Origin: a virus
Reading direction: 5' to 3' (one strand)
IMG/VR virus record: IMGVR_UViG_3300020141_000342
Location: 1-26,775 of that record
Length of the DNA stretch: 26,775 nucleotides
Shown here: one piece after another, positions 1 through 7,400 of the stretch
How positions within the stretch are numbered: position 1 is the stretch's first letter
How the letters are laid out: each line of letters starts with the position of its first letter
Position numbers and translations under genes: made by a program
Notes under the pieces: generated by a model
Database searches by the model: none
Seen by the model: only the letters and a program-made list of their open reading frames with translations
Told to the model about the DNA's origin: nothing

Positions 1-438
1 GAAAGCCAAGACTTTGGTAGTAAAATTAAACTGTGGAATGGGTCTGCATGGCAATACGTTGACATAAGACCTTATGCAGATGTTTCTGAAGAAACACAAA
101 CTGTTACTGTCGGTTCTTTGATATTTAAAGGCATCGAATCTTATGGGTTTAATAGTGCCGCTTTTGGTTCAATTAGCGACGGTACTTTTGGATTCATCAG
201 TAATGCTGTAATTAACGAGCTTTTTTGGAGCAACGTTGGAGGTTTAAGTTTCACGCTTGCCGGGAATAGAGCAAATTCTGGATGGAGCACAGTGGTAATA
301 AACAGCATAGCTTTTAATAGATCAGCTGCTGCATATAGTTATGATGGTGATAATAATACCACTAGTTGGTTAATGGCAGGATCAAATCCATTCGGTACAA
401 CAAATGGCTCGGTGGTTCCGGCAGTATTTGTACAATGA
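1..438 (+). CDS. 3' part of a virion structural or fibre-associated protein (5' end outside window)
   Basis: The frame is open from base 1 and ends at TGA 436-438, giving 145 residues of a C-terminal part. An ATG or other start at about 118 is possible but unlikely, because the same frame continues upstream with plausible protein (for example KLWNGSAWQYVDIRPYADVS). The segment is rich in Gly, Ser, Asn and aromatic residues, with alternating hydrophobic stretches that suggest beta structure. No catalytic motif is visible. The stop overlaps the next start (ATGA), so the two genes are translationally coupled. Its place at the head of a fibre gene cluster suggests a virion surface protein. I do not recognise a family. 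Confidence 0.6.
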   Translation, partial: ESQDFGSKIKLWNGSAWQYVDIRPYADVSEETQTVTVGSLIFKGIESYGFNSAAFGSISDGTFGFISNAVINELFWSNVGGLSFTLAGNRANSGWSTVVINSIAFNRSAAAYSYDGDNNTTSWLMAGSNPFGTTNGSVVPAVFVQ

Positions 439-935
439 TAATTACAGCAAGTAAAATAACCAATCTATCAGATATTGATTTTGATGCATTTTTTGAAGTA
501 TCATTGCCAATCCTTGATGCTGAAGAAAACCACTGGCCTGCCGGCGTCACATCTTATGCAGACAAAAAAGCGTATACTATTGCTTCAATCAATGTGATAA
601 ACGGTTTGCCGACAGCGTTTTCCTTCAAGATAAATGTAAATGATCTTACGGTCGTAGCAACGTTTGGGTTTATTGATAATGGACAACATAGTATTATAAT
701 CGGTCTATTACGCGATGATGCAAATGGTTCACGCAGTTACGTTTATGATCCGGGTTTTGCTGAAGCCATTAAAAGTATCACGATGACTAATGGCGCTTCT
801 TCTGGTTCAATTCATTTTTACGCGGGCAGTCAAGCGTGTGAAACATTTAAAAATGTTTACAATGCAACTGAAAGCGATTTAACTTATGTTGTATCGGAAC
901 ATAACCCGCCTGTTACAATATTGCGAATATGGTAG
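435..935 (+). CDS. Unknown protein, coupled to the preceding structural gene (166 aa)
   Basis: I chose the ATG at 435, which overlaps the upstream TGA as ATGA. The in-frame ATG at 366 would lie deep inside the previous gene. The product begins MIITASKITNLSDIDFDAFF and ends PPVTILRIW. It shows alternating hydrophobic and polar residues consistent with beta strands, and no signal peptide, membrane segment or enzyme motif. The end of the gene is followed by a late promoter-like box at 940-947. Position within a run of fibre-type genes suggests a virion protein, perhaps a fibre accessory or tip protein. That role is inferred from context only. Confidence 0.6.
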   Translation: MIITASKITNLSDIDFDAFFEVSLPILDAEENHWPAGVTSYADKKAYTIASINVINGLPTAFSFKINVNDLTVVATFGFIDNGQHSIIIGLLRDDANGSRSYVYDPGFAEAIKSITMTNGASSGSIHFYAGSQACETFKNVYNATESDLTYVVSEHNPPVTILRIW

Positions 936-939
936 ATTT

Positions 940-947
940 AATAAATA
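940..947 (+). promoter_or_regulatory. Late promoter box AATAAATA
   Basis: This is a 7/8 match to the T4 late consensus TATAAATA, in the only gap of this cluster before 1573, 31 nt upstream of the next start codon. The spacing gives a short leader, as usual for T4-type late genes. It probably drives the following structural genes. Confidence 0.45.
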
Positions 948-977
948 TAAGTTATAATCGACTTATTGGAAGAATAA

Positions 978-1307
978 ATGGCACTGAAAGCAAACATAGT
1001 AATCGATCAAGGCACTTCATTTTCTACATCAATTGATGTCACTGATGAAGATGGTAACATCGTAAATCTCGCAGGATTTACAGGTGCCGCTCAGCTGCGT
1101 AAGCATTATACTTCGACCGCTCAAACCGCATTTACAGTTTCAATTACTGCCGTGACTGGTGTTGTCGCTCTTTCAATGTCAGCAAATACTACAAATGGCC
1201 TTACAGCCGGAAGATATGTATACGACTGCGAGTTGACTGATGGCAGTGGAACAGTTTCTCGTCTTGTTGAAGGTATCGTCACAGTTACACCAGGAGTGAC
1301 AAGATAG
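978..1307 (+). CDS. Small virion structural protein, BppU-N-like beta domain (109 aa)
   Basis: The protein has a pattern seen in many phage baseplate and fibre accessory proteins: an N-terminal 'DQGTSFSTSIDVTDEDG' strand pair, a middle 'GFTGAAQLRKHY', and a C-terminal 'LTAGRYVYDCELTDGSGTVSRLVEGIV' hairpin. This resembles the small Ig-like/BppU N-terminal beta-sandwich that attaches fibres to virions. The family call rests on that pattern alone. No enzyme motif is present. It ends TAG at 1305-1307, sharing a base with the GTG start of the next gene, so the two are coupled. Expression is probably late, from the box at 940-947. Confidence 0.65.
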   Translation: MALKANIVIDQGTSFSTSIDVTDEDGNIVNLAGFTGAAQLRKHYTSTAQTAFTVSITAVTGVVALSMSANTTNGLTAGRYVYDCELTDGSGTVSRLVEGIVTVTPGVTR

Positions 1308-1573
1308 TGTCAATTCAAGGTCAAATTAGATCTGCAGCTACAACAATAAAAGCCAATGTTACTAATAATGGTGGAAGTCTTTCTGCGCAATCTCCTATTA
1401 CTCTCAAGAATCAAATACAAGAAATAAGAAGTATTGAAAATATACTTGACGTCAGCGTAGTTGACGTAACCAATGGCTCTACATTAATCTATAATTCTCA
1501 AAATGATAAATATGAGGTGAGACAACTACAAGTCGGAGATTTAAATCTGGATCTTGACGGCGGATCATTTTAA
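1307..1573 (+). CDS. Small structural protein ending in LDGGSF (88 aa)
   Basis: It starts with GTG at 1307, overlapping the upstream TAG by one base. The product is small and polar: an N-terminal part likely to be helical (SIQGQIRSAATTIKANVTNN) and a C-terminal beta-like part ending DLNLDLDGGSF. The last six residues almost repeat the last six of the next protein (LDGGTF). I do not recognise a family. The ending and the context suggest a fibre-associated virion protein. Confidence 0.55.
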   Translation: MSIQGQIRSAATTIKANVTNNGGSLSAQSPITLKNQIQEIRSIENILDVSVVDVTNGSTLIYNSQNDKYEVRQLQVGDLNLDLDGGSF

Positions 1574-1591
1574 TACAAAGGGAATAAAAAC

Positions 1592-3553
1592 ATGGCCGTA
1601 GAGACCGGTAACTTAATTCAAATTAAAAGGTCATTAACGACAGCTGATGCGCCAGCATTAGCTAACGGTGAATTAGCATTTACAGCCAATGGCGATCATC
1701 TCTTTATCGGTTCGAATGGTGCTTCTATCACCATTGCAGGTAAGTTTAATCCCGGCGTACTAACTGCCAATCAAGCACTCGTTGCGAATGGCACATCTGG
1801 TATCGACAAGATTATTACAGCGAATGCTGTCGTAACTACGTTGACGGCCAACGGTTCGACCGGTACTAACGGACAAGTTCTTGCATCAAATGGAACAGCC
1901 GCTTATTGGGAAACTCCTACTTCTGGAGTAGCTGGTTCGAATACACATGTTCAATTTAACAATTCTGGCGCATTAGCCGGAGACGCAGACTTTACGTTTG
2001 ATAATACCAATAATAAACTGTCTGTTGCAGGCGGTGTTATTGCCGCTTCTGGCGGTAACTTCGTTGTTGGTTCTAATTCCTTTGTTGCGAATGCTACAGG
2101 TGTATTCTCTACAGGCACCGTAAACGCAGCGATTGTGAGTGTTGGTGCGGCTTTCGTAGCAAACGCCACACAGATCAATATTGGAGCTAACGTTGCCGTT
2201 AACGCAAATGGCACAAATGGTACTGCAGGGCAAGTTCTTGCATCGAACGGTACAGCCGTATACTGGGTAACACCTCAAGACGGTGATATTACAGCAGTCA
2301 CAGCAGGTGACGGTCTTACTGGTGGCGGTACATCAGGTGCCTTATCTCTTGCCGTTGGTGCCGGTAACGGTGTCAGCGTCTCTGCAGACGCGATTGCCGT
2401 AGTTGCAAATAGCGGTCTTGCTTCAAATACCTCAGGCGTATTTGTTGTTGCTGGTAGCGGTATTGCATCTAACTCAAGTGGTGTACACGTTGTCGCCGGT
2501 GCGAATAGCGGTCTTGTATCGAACGCGACTGGTGTTTTTGTAAGCGCTGGATCTACTCTTGTAGCCAACGCTTCTGGCTTGCACGTTAATACGGCTAACC
2601 TTTCAATTGCCACATCGCAACTAACAGGCGACGTTGCTCTTGGTTCGGGTACATCAGGCGACTATGTTGCGACTATCACAGCTGGTAACGGTATTTCTGG
2701 ATCCTCATCTGGTGAAGGTGGCGCGGCAACAATCGCTGTTGTAGCAAACAACGGTATTGTATCGAATACATCGGGCGTCTTTGCCAAAGCTGCGAATGGT
2801 ATTTCTGTTGATGGCGCTGGTATCAACGTCACAGCCGGCGACGGTCTTACAGCTAACGCGACTGGTGTTCATGTTGGTGCTGCTAACGGTATTAGTGTTT
2901 CTGCAGACACTGTAGGTCTTACCACTGGTTCGACACTCACCGTCAACTCGGCTGGTGTACACGTTAATAGCGCACTCTCGATTACAGATCTTTCTCTTTC
3001 AGGAAATCTGACTGTTCTCGGTACACTTTCAACAATCGATACTACGAACCTGACAGTTCAAGATTCGATGATCGAACTTGCAAACGGCAACGGCACAACC
3101 GATATTCTTGATATCGGTCTTTATGGTCAATACGGTTCGAGTGGAGCTAAATTCACTGGCCTTTTCCGCGATGCAACTGACGGAATCTATAAACTCTTTG
3201 TTGGTTCTCAAACAGAACCTACAACGACTGTAGATACTGGTGCAGCTGGTTATACGACTGCGACATTACAAGCATTCTTAACTTCGGGTGGTTTAGTTTC
3301 GAACGCGACTCACGTTGCTATTACTGCCAACTCAACAGTCAATGTAAGCATCACAGCGAATACTCTTACACTGTCGACTCCTCTTGGCGTTGCTTCAGGT
3401 GGTCTTGGTATTAACTCAATTACATCTGGTGCAATTCTTGTAGGTAACGCAGCTGGAGCAGTTACTGTTCTTACAGTTGGCACAAACGGCCAAGTTCTGC
3501 AATCAAACGGATCATCGGTAATATATAAAACACTTGACGGCGGAACTTTTTAA
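1592..3553 (+). CDS. Tail fibre-like repeat protein (653 aa)
   Basis: Residues 8-48 (IQIKRSLTTADAP, then GELAF and HLFIGSNG) match the Mtd_N-type attachment domain common at the N terminus of phage fibres. The middle is low-complexity beta structure with recurring S-N-x-[ST]-G-V-[FH]-V units (about residues 270-440) and GQVLxSNGTxxYW motifs. Near residues 470-530 there is a conserved fibre segment (NLTVLGTLSTIDTTNLTVQD, then GLYGQYG and GLFRDATDG) shared by many marine T4-like fibres. It ends TLDGGTF. The ribosome site AGGGAA lies upstream of the ATG. Such proteins form trimeric fibres on the virion surface that bind the host. Fast divergence prevents assigning a T4 fibre number. A terminator-like hairpin follows. 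Confidence 0.8.
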   Translation: MAVETGNLIQIKRSLTTADAPALANGELAFTANGDHLFIGSNGASITIAGKFNPGVLTANQALVANGTSGIDKIITANAVVTTLTANGSTGTNGQVLASNGTAAYWETPTSGVAGSNTHVQFNNSGALAGDADFTFDNTNNKLSVAGGVIAASGGNFVVGSNSFVANATGVFSTGTVNAAIVSVGAAFVANATQINIGANVAVNANGTNGTAGQVLASNGTAVYWVTPQDGDITAVTAGDGLTGGGTSGALSLAVGAGNGVSVSADAIAVVANSGLASNTSGVFVVAGSGIASNSSGVHVVAGANSGLVSNATGVFVSAGSTLVANASGLHVNTANLSIATSQLTGDVALGSGTSGDYVATITAGNGISGSSSGEGGAATIAVVANNGIVSNTSGVFAKAANGISVDGAGINVTAGDGLTANATGVHVGAANGISVSADTVGLTTGSTLTVNSAGVHVNSALSITDLSLSGNLTVLGTLSTIDTTNLTVQDSMIELANGNGTTDILDIGLYGQYGSSGAKFTGLFRDATDGIYKLFVGSQTEPTTTVDTGAAGYTTATLQAFLTSGGLVSNATHVAITANSTVNVSITANTLTLSTPLGVASGGLGINSITSGAILVGNAAGAVTVLTVGTNGQVLQSNGSSVIYKTLDGGTF

Positions 3554-3565
3554 AAATAAAATAAA

Positions 3566-3573
3566 TATAAATA
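3566..3573 (+). promoter_or_regulatory. Late promoter box TATAAATA, upstream of the homing endonuclease gene
   Basis: Perfect match to the T4 late promoter consensus. It overlaps the left arm of the hairpin at 3569-3603. A transcript starting the usual 5-8 nt downstream would begin in the hairpin loop and so lack the left arm. Confidence 0.7.
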
Positions 3574-3607
3574 GCTCTAGAGATAATTTCAACGGAGCTA
3601 TTTTTTT
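3569..3607 (+). terminator. Hairpin plus T-run that also covers the endonuclease ribosome binding site
   Basis: The arms AAATAGCTC (3569-3577) and GAGCTATTT (3595-3603) pair perfectly over 9 bp with a 17-nt loop. T's continue to 3607, directly before the ATG at 3608. This is a good intrinsic terminator for the upstream fibre gene. The only Shine-Dalgarno candidate for the next gene, GGAG at 3594-3597, lies at the loop edge and in the right arm, so the hairpin would hide it on read-through transcripts. Confidence 0.7.
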
Positions 3608-4213
3608 ATGCAAGAAAAATACGGATTTATATACATTTGGTTTGATAAAAAACATCGTAAATACTACCTAGGTAGGCATTGGGGGTTTGCAAATGACGGT
3701 TATATTTGTTCTTCTACCGGAATGAGAAATAATTACAAAAATCGGCCATATGACTTTAAACGAAGAATCGTTTCGTATGTTTATACTACAAAAGAAGATT
3801 TAGTATTAGAAGAACAAAGATGGCTTGATTTTATTGATCCTTCTAAATTAAATAAAAAATATTATAATAAAACTAATAGAGCTTCGACTCCTTCTACTCT
3901 TGGTTATTCACATACGATAGAAACTATAGAAAAAATTAAACAGAGTAATTTAGGGTTAAAGCGTTCTGAATATACAAAGAATGCTAATAGTTTAGCTAGT
4001 ATAAAACAATTTTCAAATCAAGAACAAAGAAAAAAAACGGCTGAAGCTTCGCGTTTGATGTGGCAAGATCCAGAATATTTGGAGAAACAAAAAAAAGCCA
4101 GATCTAAACCAGGATATTATGTTGGATTTAAAGGCAAAAAACACTCTGAAGAAACAAAAAGAAAAATTTCAGAAACTAAAAAAATGAAACAGGAACTAAA
4201 AAATGGAAGCTGA
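3608..4213 (+). CDS. GIY-YIG homing endonuclease with NUMOD3 motifs (201 aa)
   Basis: The N-terminal part carries a GIY-YIG nuclease core: GFIYI (6-10) in place of GIY, KYYLG (18-22) for YIG, the following R23/H24, a DGYICSS segment, and E69 in VLEEQRWL as candidate catalytic acid. Two NUMOD3-like DNA-binding motifs follow: GYSHTIETIEKIKQSN (about 99-114) and KKHSEETKRKISETKK (about 176-191). The tail is very basic, as in free-standing Seg-type endonucleases of T-even phages. Such enzymes cut an endonuclease-free allele and spread by repair. The gene is much more A+T-rich than its neighbours, a sign of transfer, and sits between two fibre genes. Its start has no free ribosome site because GGAG is in the hairpin. 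It overlaps the next gene by 11 nt. Target sequence unknown. Confidence 0.88.
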   Translation: MQEKYGFIYIWFDKKHRKYYLGRHWGFANDGYICSSTGMRNNYKNRPYDFKRRIVSYVYTTKEDLVLEEQRWLDFIDPSKLNKKYYNKTNRASTPSTLGYSHTIETIEKIKQSNLGLKRSEYTKNANSLASIKQFSNQEQRKKTAEASRLMWQDPEYLEKQKKARSKPGYYVGFKGKKHSEETKRKISETKKMKQELKNGS

Positions 4214-4394
4214 ATTTGTAAATGAGTATATCAGTCGATTACTCGCGAGTGTACATGATCTTACAAGTAAGAACGTAATGCTAGAAACAAGACTGGTCAT
4301 GGCCGATAAAACCATGGCCAGTCTTCAAGCAAAAATTGTTGATCTTGAAAAGCTTGGAAATAAAAACAAAAAAGCTGAAGATACTTCTGTATAA
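4203..4394 (+). CDS. Small coiled-coil protein (63 aa)
   Basis: AGGA at 4191-4194 sits 8 nt before the ATG. The start lies inside the end of the endonuclease gene. Residues about 5-52 form one amphipathic helix with heptad-like hydrophobic spacing (VNEYISRLLASVHDL, then LETRLVMADKTMASLQAKI), so a coiled coil is likely. The C-terminal end is short and charged. The gene holds an unusual 14-bp inverted repeat (4289-4325). The late promoter box of the next gene overlaps its stop codon. I do not recognise a family. A small chaperone or fibre-assembly factor is conceivable from position next to a giant fibre, but this is a guess. Confidence 0.6.
   Translation: MEAEFVNEYISRLLASVHDLTSKNVMLETRLVMADKTMASLQAKIVDLEKLGNKNKKAEDTSV
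4289..4325 (+). repeat. 14-bp stem hairpin inside the small coiled-coil gene
   Basis: AAGACTGGTCATGG (4289-4302) pairs with CCATGGCCAGTCTT (4312-4325) around a 9-nt loop, with a single G-U wobble. It is one of the strongest simple hairpins I can see in the window and lies inside coding sequence. No T-run follows, so it is not a standard terminator. Confidence 0.75.
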
Positions 4395-4397
4395 ATA
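4390..4397 (+). promoter_or_regulatory. Late promoter box TATAAATA for the collagen-like fibre gene
   Basis: Perfect consensus, overlapping the TAA stop (4392-4394) of the small coiled-coil gene, 49 nt before the fibre ATG. Two perfect 12-bp palindromes lie between box and start: GGTTATATAACC (4407-4418) and CTCTATATAGAG (4428-4439). The second contains most of the GAGG ribosome site (4437-4440). Confidence 0.7.
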
Positions 4398-4446
4398 GAA
4401 TATTAGGGTTATATAACCGCTTTGTTGCTCTATATAGAGGTTGAGA

Positions 4447-7400
4447 ATGGCAAACAAATTTCAATTCAAGCGCACGACAGTTGCTGGTCGTACAGCTAAT
4501 ACTACTGACGTAGCAAATTCTGGTTTTATTGATAACGGCGAATTTGCAGTCAATCTAACTGATCGTAAAGTCTTCTCTTCAGACGCTGCGAATGCCATCT
4601 TCGAAGTCGGTTCAAATCTCTCTTCTCTTGCTGTTGTTACGATTGTAGCTAACGGATCGTCTGGATCCGGCGGCCAAGTTCTTTCGTCGAATGGAACAGG
4701 CCTTTATTGGGGTATAGGTGGCGAAGCGAATGCTGCTACCATGAATACCTATACGTTTACTGTGACATCAAATACGACAGTGTTTACGGGCACTGACGAT
4801 ACATCAAACACATTCATATATACTGCAGGACTTGAAAGCGTCTTTATCAATGGCTCTCGTCAGATTGCGGGCGTTGACTATAACACAACCAATACCACCG
4901 TCCTGACGCTCACGGCGAATGCGATCGCCGGTGATATTGTTCAAGTTACAACCTTAAATGGTGCTTCACTTACTCTCGGTTCTCAAGGTGTCCAAGGCGC
5001 AACTGGTGCACAAGGTGTTGCTGGTGCACAAGGTGCAACTGGAGCCCAAGGTGCACAAGGTGCAACCGGTGCTCAAGGTGTTATTGGTGCCCAAGGTGTT
5101 ATTGGTGCCCAAGGTGCACAAGGTGATACTGGAGCCCAAGGTGCTCAAGGTGTTATTGGGCCACAAGGTATTGCTGGTGCTCAAGGTGCACAAGGTGATA
5201 CTGGCGCTCAAGGTGCAACTGGAGCCCAAGGCTCTACGGGTGCTCAAGGTGCACAAGGCGTAACTGGTAATACTGGCGCACAAGGTGTTGTTGGAGATAC
5301 TGGAGCTCAAGGTGCAACTGGTAATACTGGAGCTCAGGGCGCAACCGGTGCTCAAGGTGTTGCTGGAGATACTGGCGCACAAGGCGCCCAGGGCAACGAT
5401 GGTAACTTTGGCGGGGCTACTTTCGATTATACATTCGATACAAGCACAAGTGCGGCTGATCCTGGCACTGGTAAGATAAGATTTAATAATGCCGACGTTA
5501 CTTTAGCAAGTGCGATATATATTGATGCATCAAATGATGCAGCTACTAATATTCAATCATTCTTAAACACCATCGACGATTCTACAAGCACAATTAAAGG
5601 CCACTTTAGAATCTCTAATCGGCTTGATGCTTCTGACTTTGCGTTGTTTACAATTTCATCATTGACAAATAATACTGGTTGGTTTACAGTTAACTGTGCT
5701 TATGTGAGTGGTTCTGCATCATCGTTTACAAACCTTGAAGATATTATTATTACGTTTGCAAGAACGGGCGATCGCGGAGATACAGGTGCTCAAGGCGCTC
5801 AAGGTGTCCAAGGTGCAACTGGCGCTCAAGGTGCACAAGGTGATACTGGCGCTCAAGGTGCTCAAGGCACGACTGGTAATACTGGTGCTCAAGGTGCTCA
5901 AGGTGCTCAAGGTGCTCAAGGTGCTCAGGGTGCTCAAGGCGCCGTCGGTGCTCAGGGTGCTCAAGGTGTTGCTGGAGATACCGGCGCTCAAGGTGCAACA
6001 GGTGCTCAAGGAGCGACTGGTAATACTGGCGCGCAAGGTATTGCTGGAGCTCAAGGCTCACAAGGAGCTACTGGAGCCCAAGGCGCTGAAGGTGCAGCAT
6101 CAACGGTCGCTGGTCCGCAAGGCACTACTGGCTCCCAAGGTGCTCAAGGTCCGCAAGGTGCTCAAGGCGCCGAAGGAGCAGCTTCATCGGTTGCTGGTCC
6201 ACAAGGTTCTACTGGAGCTCAAGGTGCTCAAGGTGCTCAAGGTCCGCAAGGTGTTATTGGTGCGCAAGGCGTAGCTTCAAATTCTGCTACCATGAATACT
6301 TACACGTTTACTGTGGCATCAAATACTACGGTGTTTACGGGCACTGACGACACATCAAATACATTTGTATATACTCCAGGACTTGAAAACGTCTTCATCA
6401 ATGGCTCTCGTCAGATTGCCGGCGTTGACTATAATACGACAAATACCACTGTCATGACACTCACAGCGAATGCATTAGCTGGTGATATTGTTCAAGTTAC
6501 AACTTTCAGTGACTTAGTGATCGTCGTTGGTACTCAAGGAGCAACTGGTGCTCAAGGTGTTATTGGTGCTCAAGGTGCAACAGGAGCTCAAGGCGCTCAA
6601 GGTGCACAAGGTGGTACTGGCGCCCAAGGTGTCCAAGGTGCAACTGGCGCTCAAGGTGCACAAGGTGATACTGGCGCTCAAGGTGCAACAGGAGCTCAAG
6701 GCACAACGGGTGCTCAAGGTGCACAAGGTGTTATTGGACCACAAGGTGTTACTGGTGCTCAAGGTGCTCAAGGTGCTCAGGGTGCTCAAGGTATTACTGG
6801 AGATACTGGCGCTCAAGGTGCAACTGGTGCTCAAGGAGCGCAAGGTGCTCAAGGCGATGCTTCAACAGTTGCTGGTCCACAGGGTACTACTGGAGCCCAA
6901 GGCTCACAGGGTGCGACTGGAGCCCAAGGCGCTACTGGTGCCCAAGGCGCGCAGGGCGAGACTGGTAATACTGGAGCTCAAGGCGCGACTGGTAATACTG
7001 GAGCTCAAGGTGCGCAAGGCATTACTGGAGCTCAAGGTGCTACTGGCAATACTGGAGCGCAAGGTATTCAAGGCGATACTGGCGCTCAAGGAGCAACTGG
7101 ATCACAAGGTGTTACTGGTGCTCAAGGTGCTCAAGGTGTTACTGGTGCTCAAGGTGCTCAAGGTGCAGCTTCATCGGTTGCTGGTCCACAAGGTGTTACT
7201 GGTGCTCAAGGTGCAACTGGAGCTCAAGGCGCACAAGGTGTTATTGGTGCTCAAGGTGTAGCTTCAAATCTTGCTACTATGAATACCTATACGTTTACTG
7301 TGATATCAAATACTACAGTATTTACAGGCGCAGACGATACAGCAAATACGTTAATATATACCGTTGGGCTTGAAAGTGTCTTTATTAATGGCTCTCGTCA

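Noticed and set aside
366-434. Longer start for the gene ending at 935
   Set aside because: The ATG at 366 would need 69 nt of overlap with the upstream gene; the ATGA overlap at 435 fits the pattern seen at other junctions of this genome.
1505-1512. GATAAATA as late promoter
   Set aside because: It lies within a coding region 80 nt before the next gene, is only a 7/8 match, and such matches are expected by chance in A+T-rich DNA. AATAAATA at 12540-12547 and CATAAATA at 16701-16708 were dropped for the same reason.
4958-7261. Long frames in other phases and on the minus strand over the collagen-like blocks
   Set aside because: They follow from the 9-nt repeat period, which keeps all frames free of stops. 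Their proteins are monotonous Leu/Lys/Val or Ser/Thr/Leu strings without start signals.
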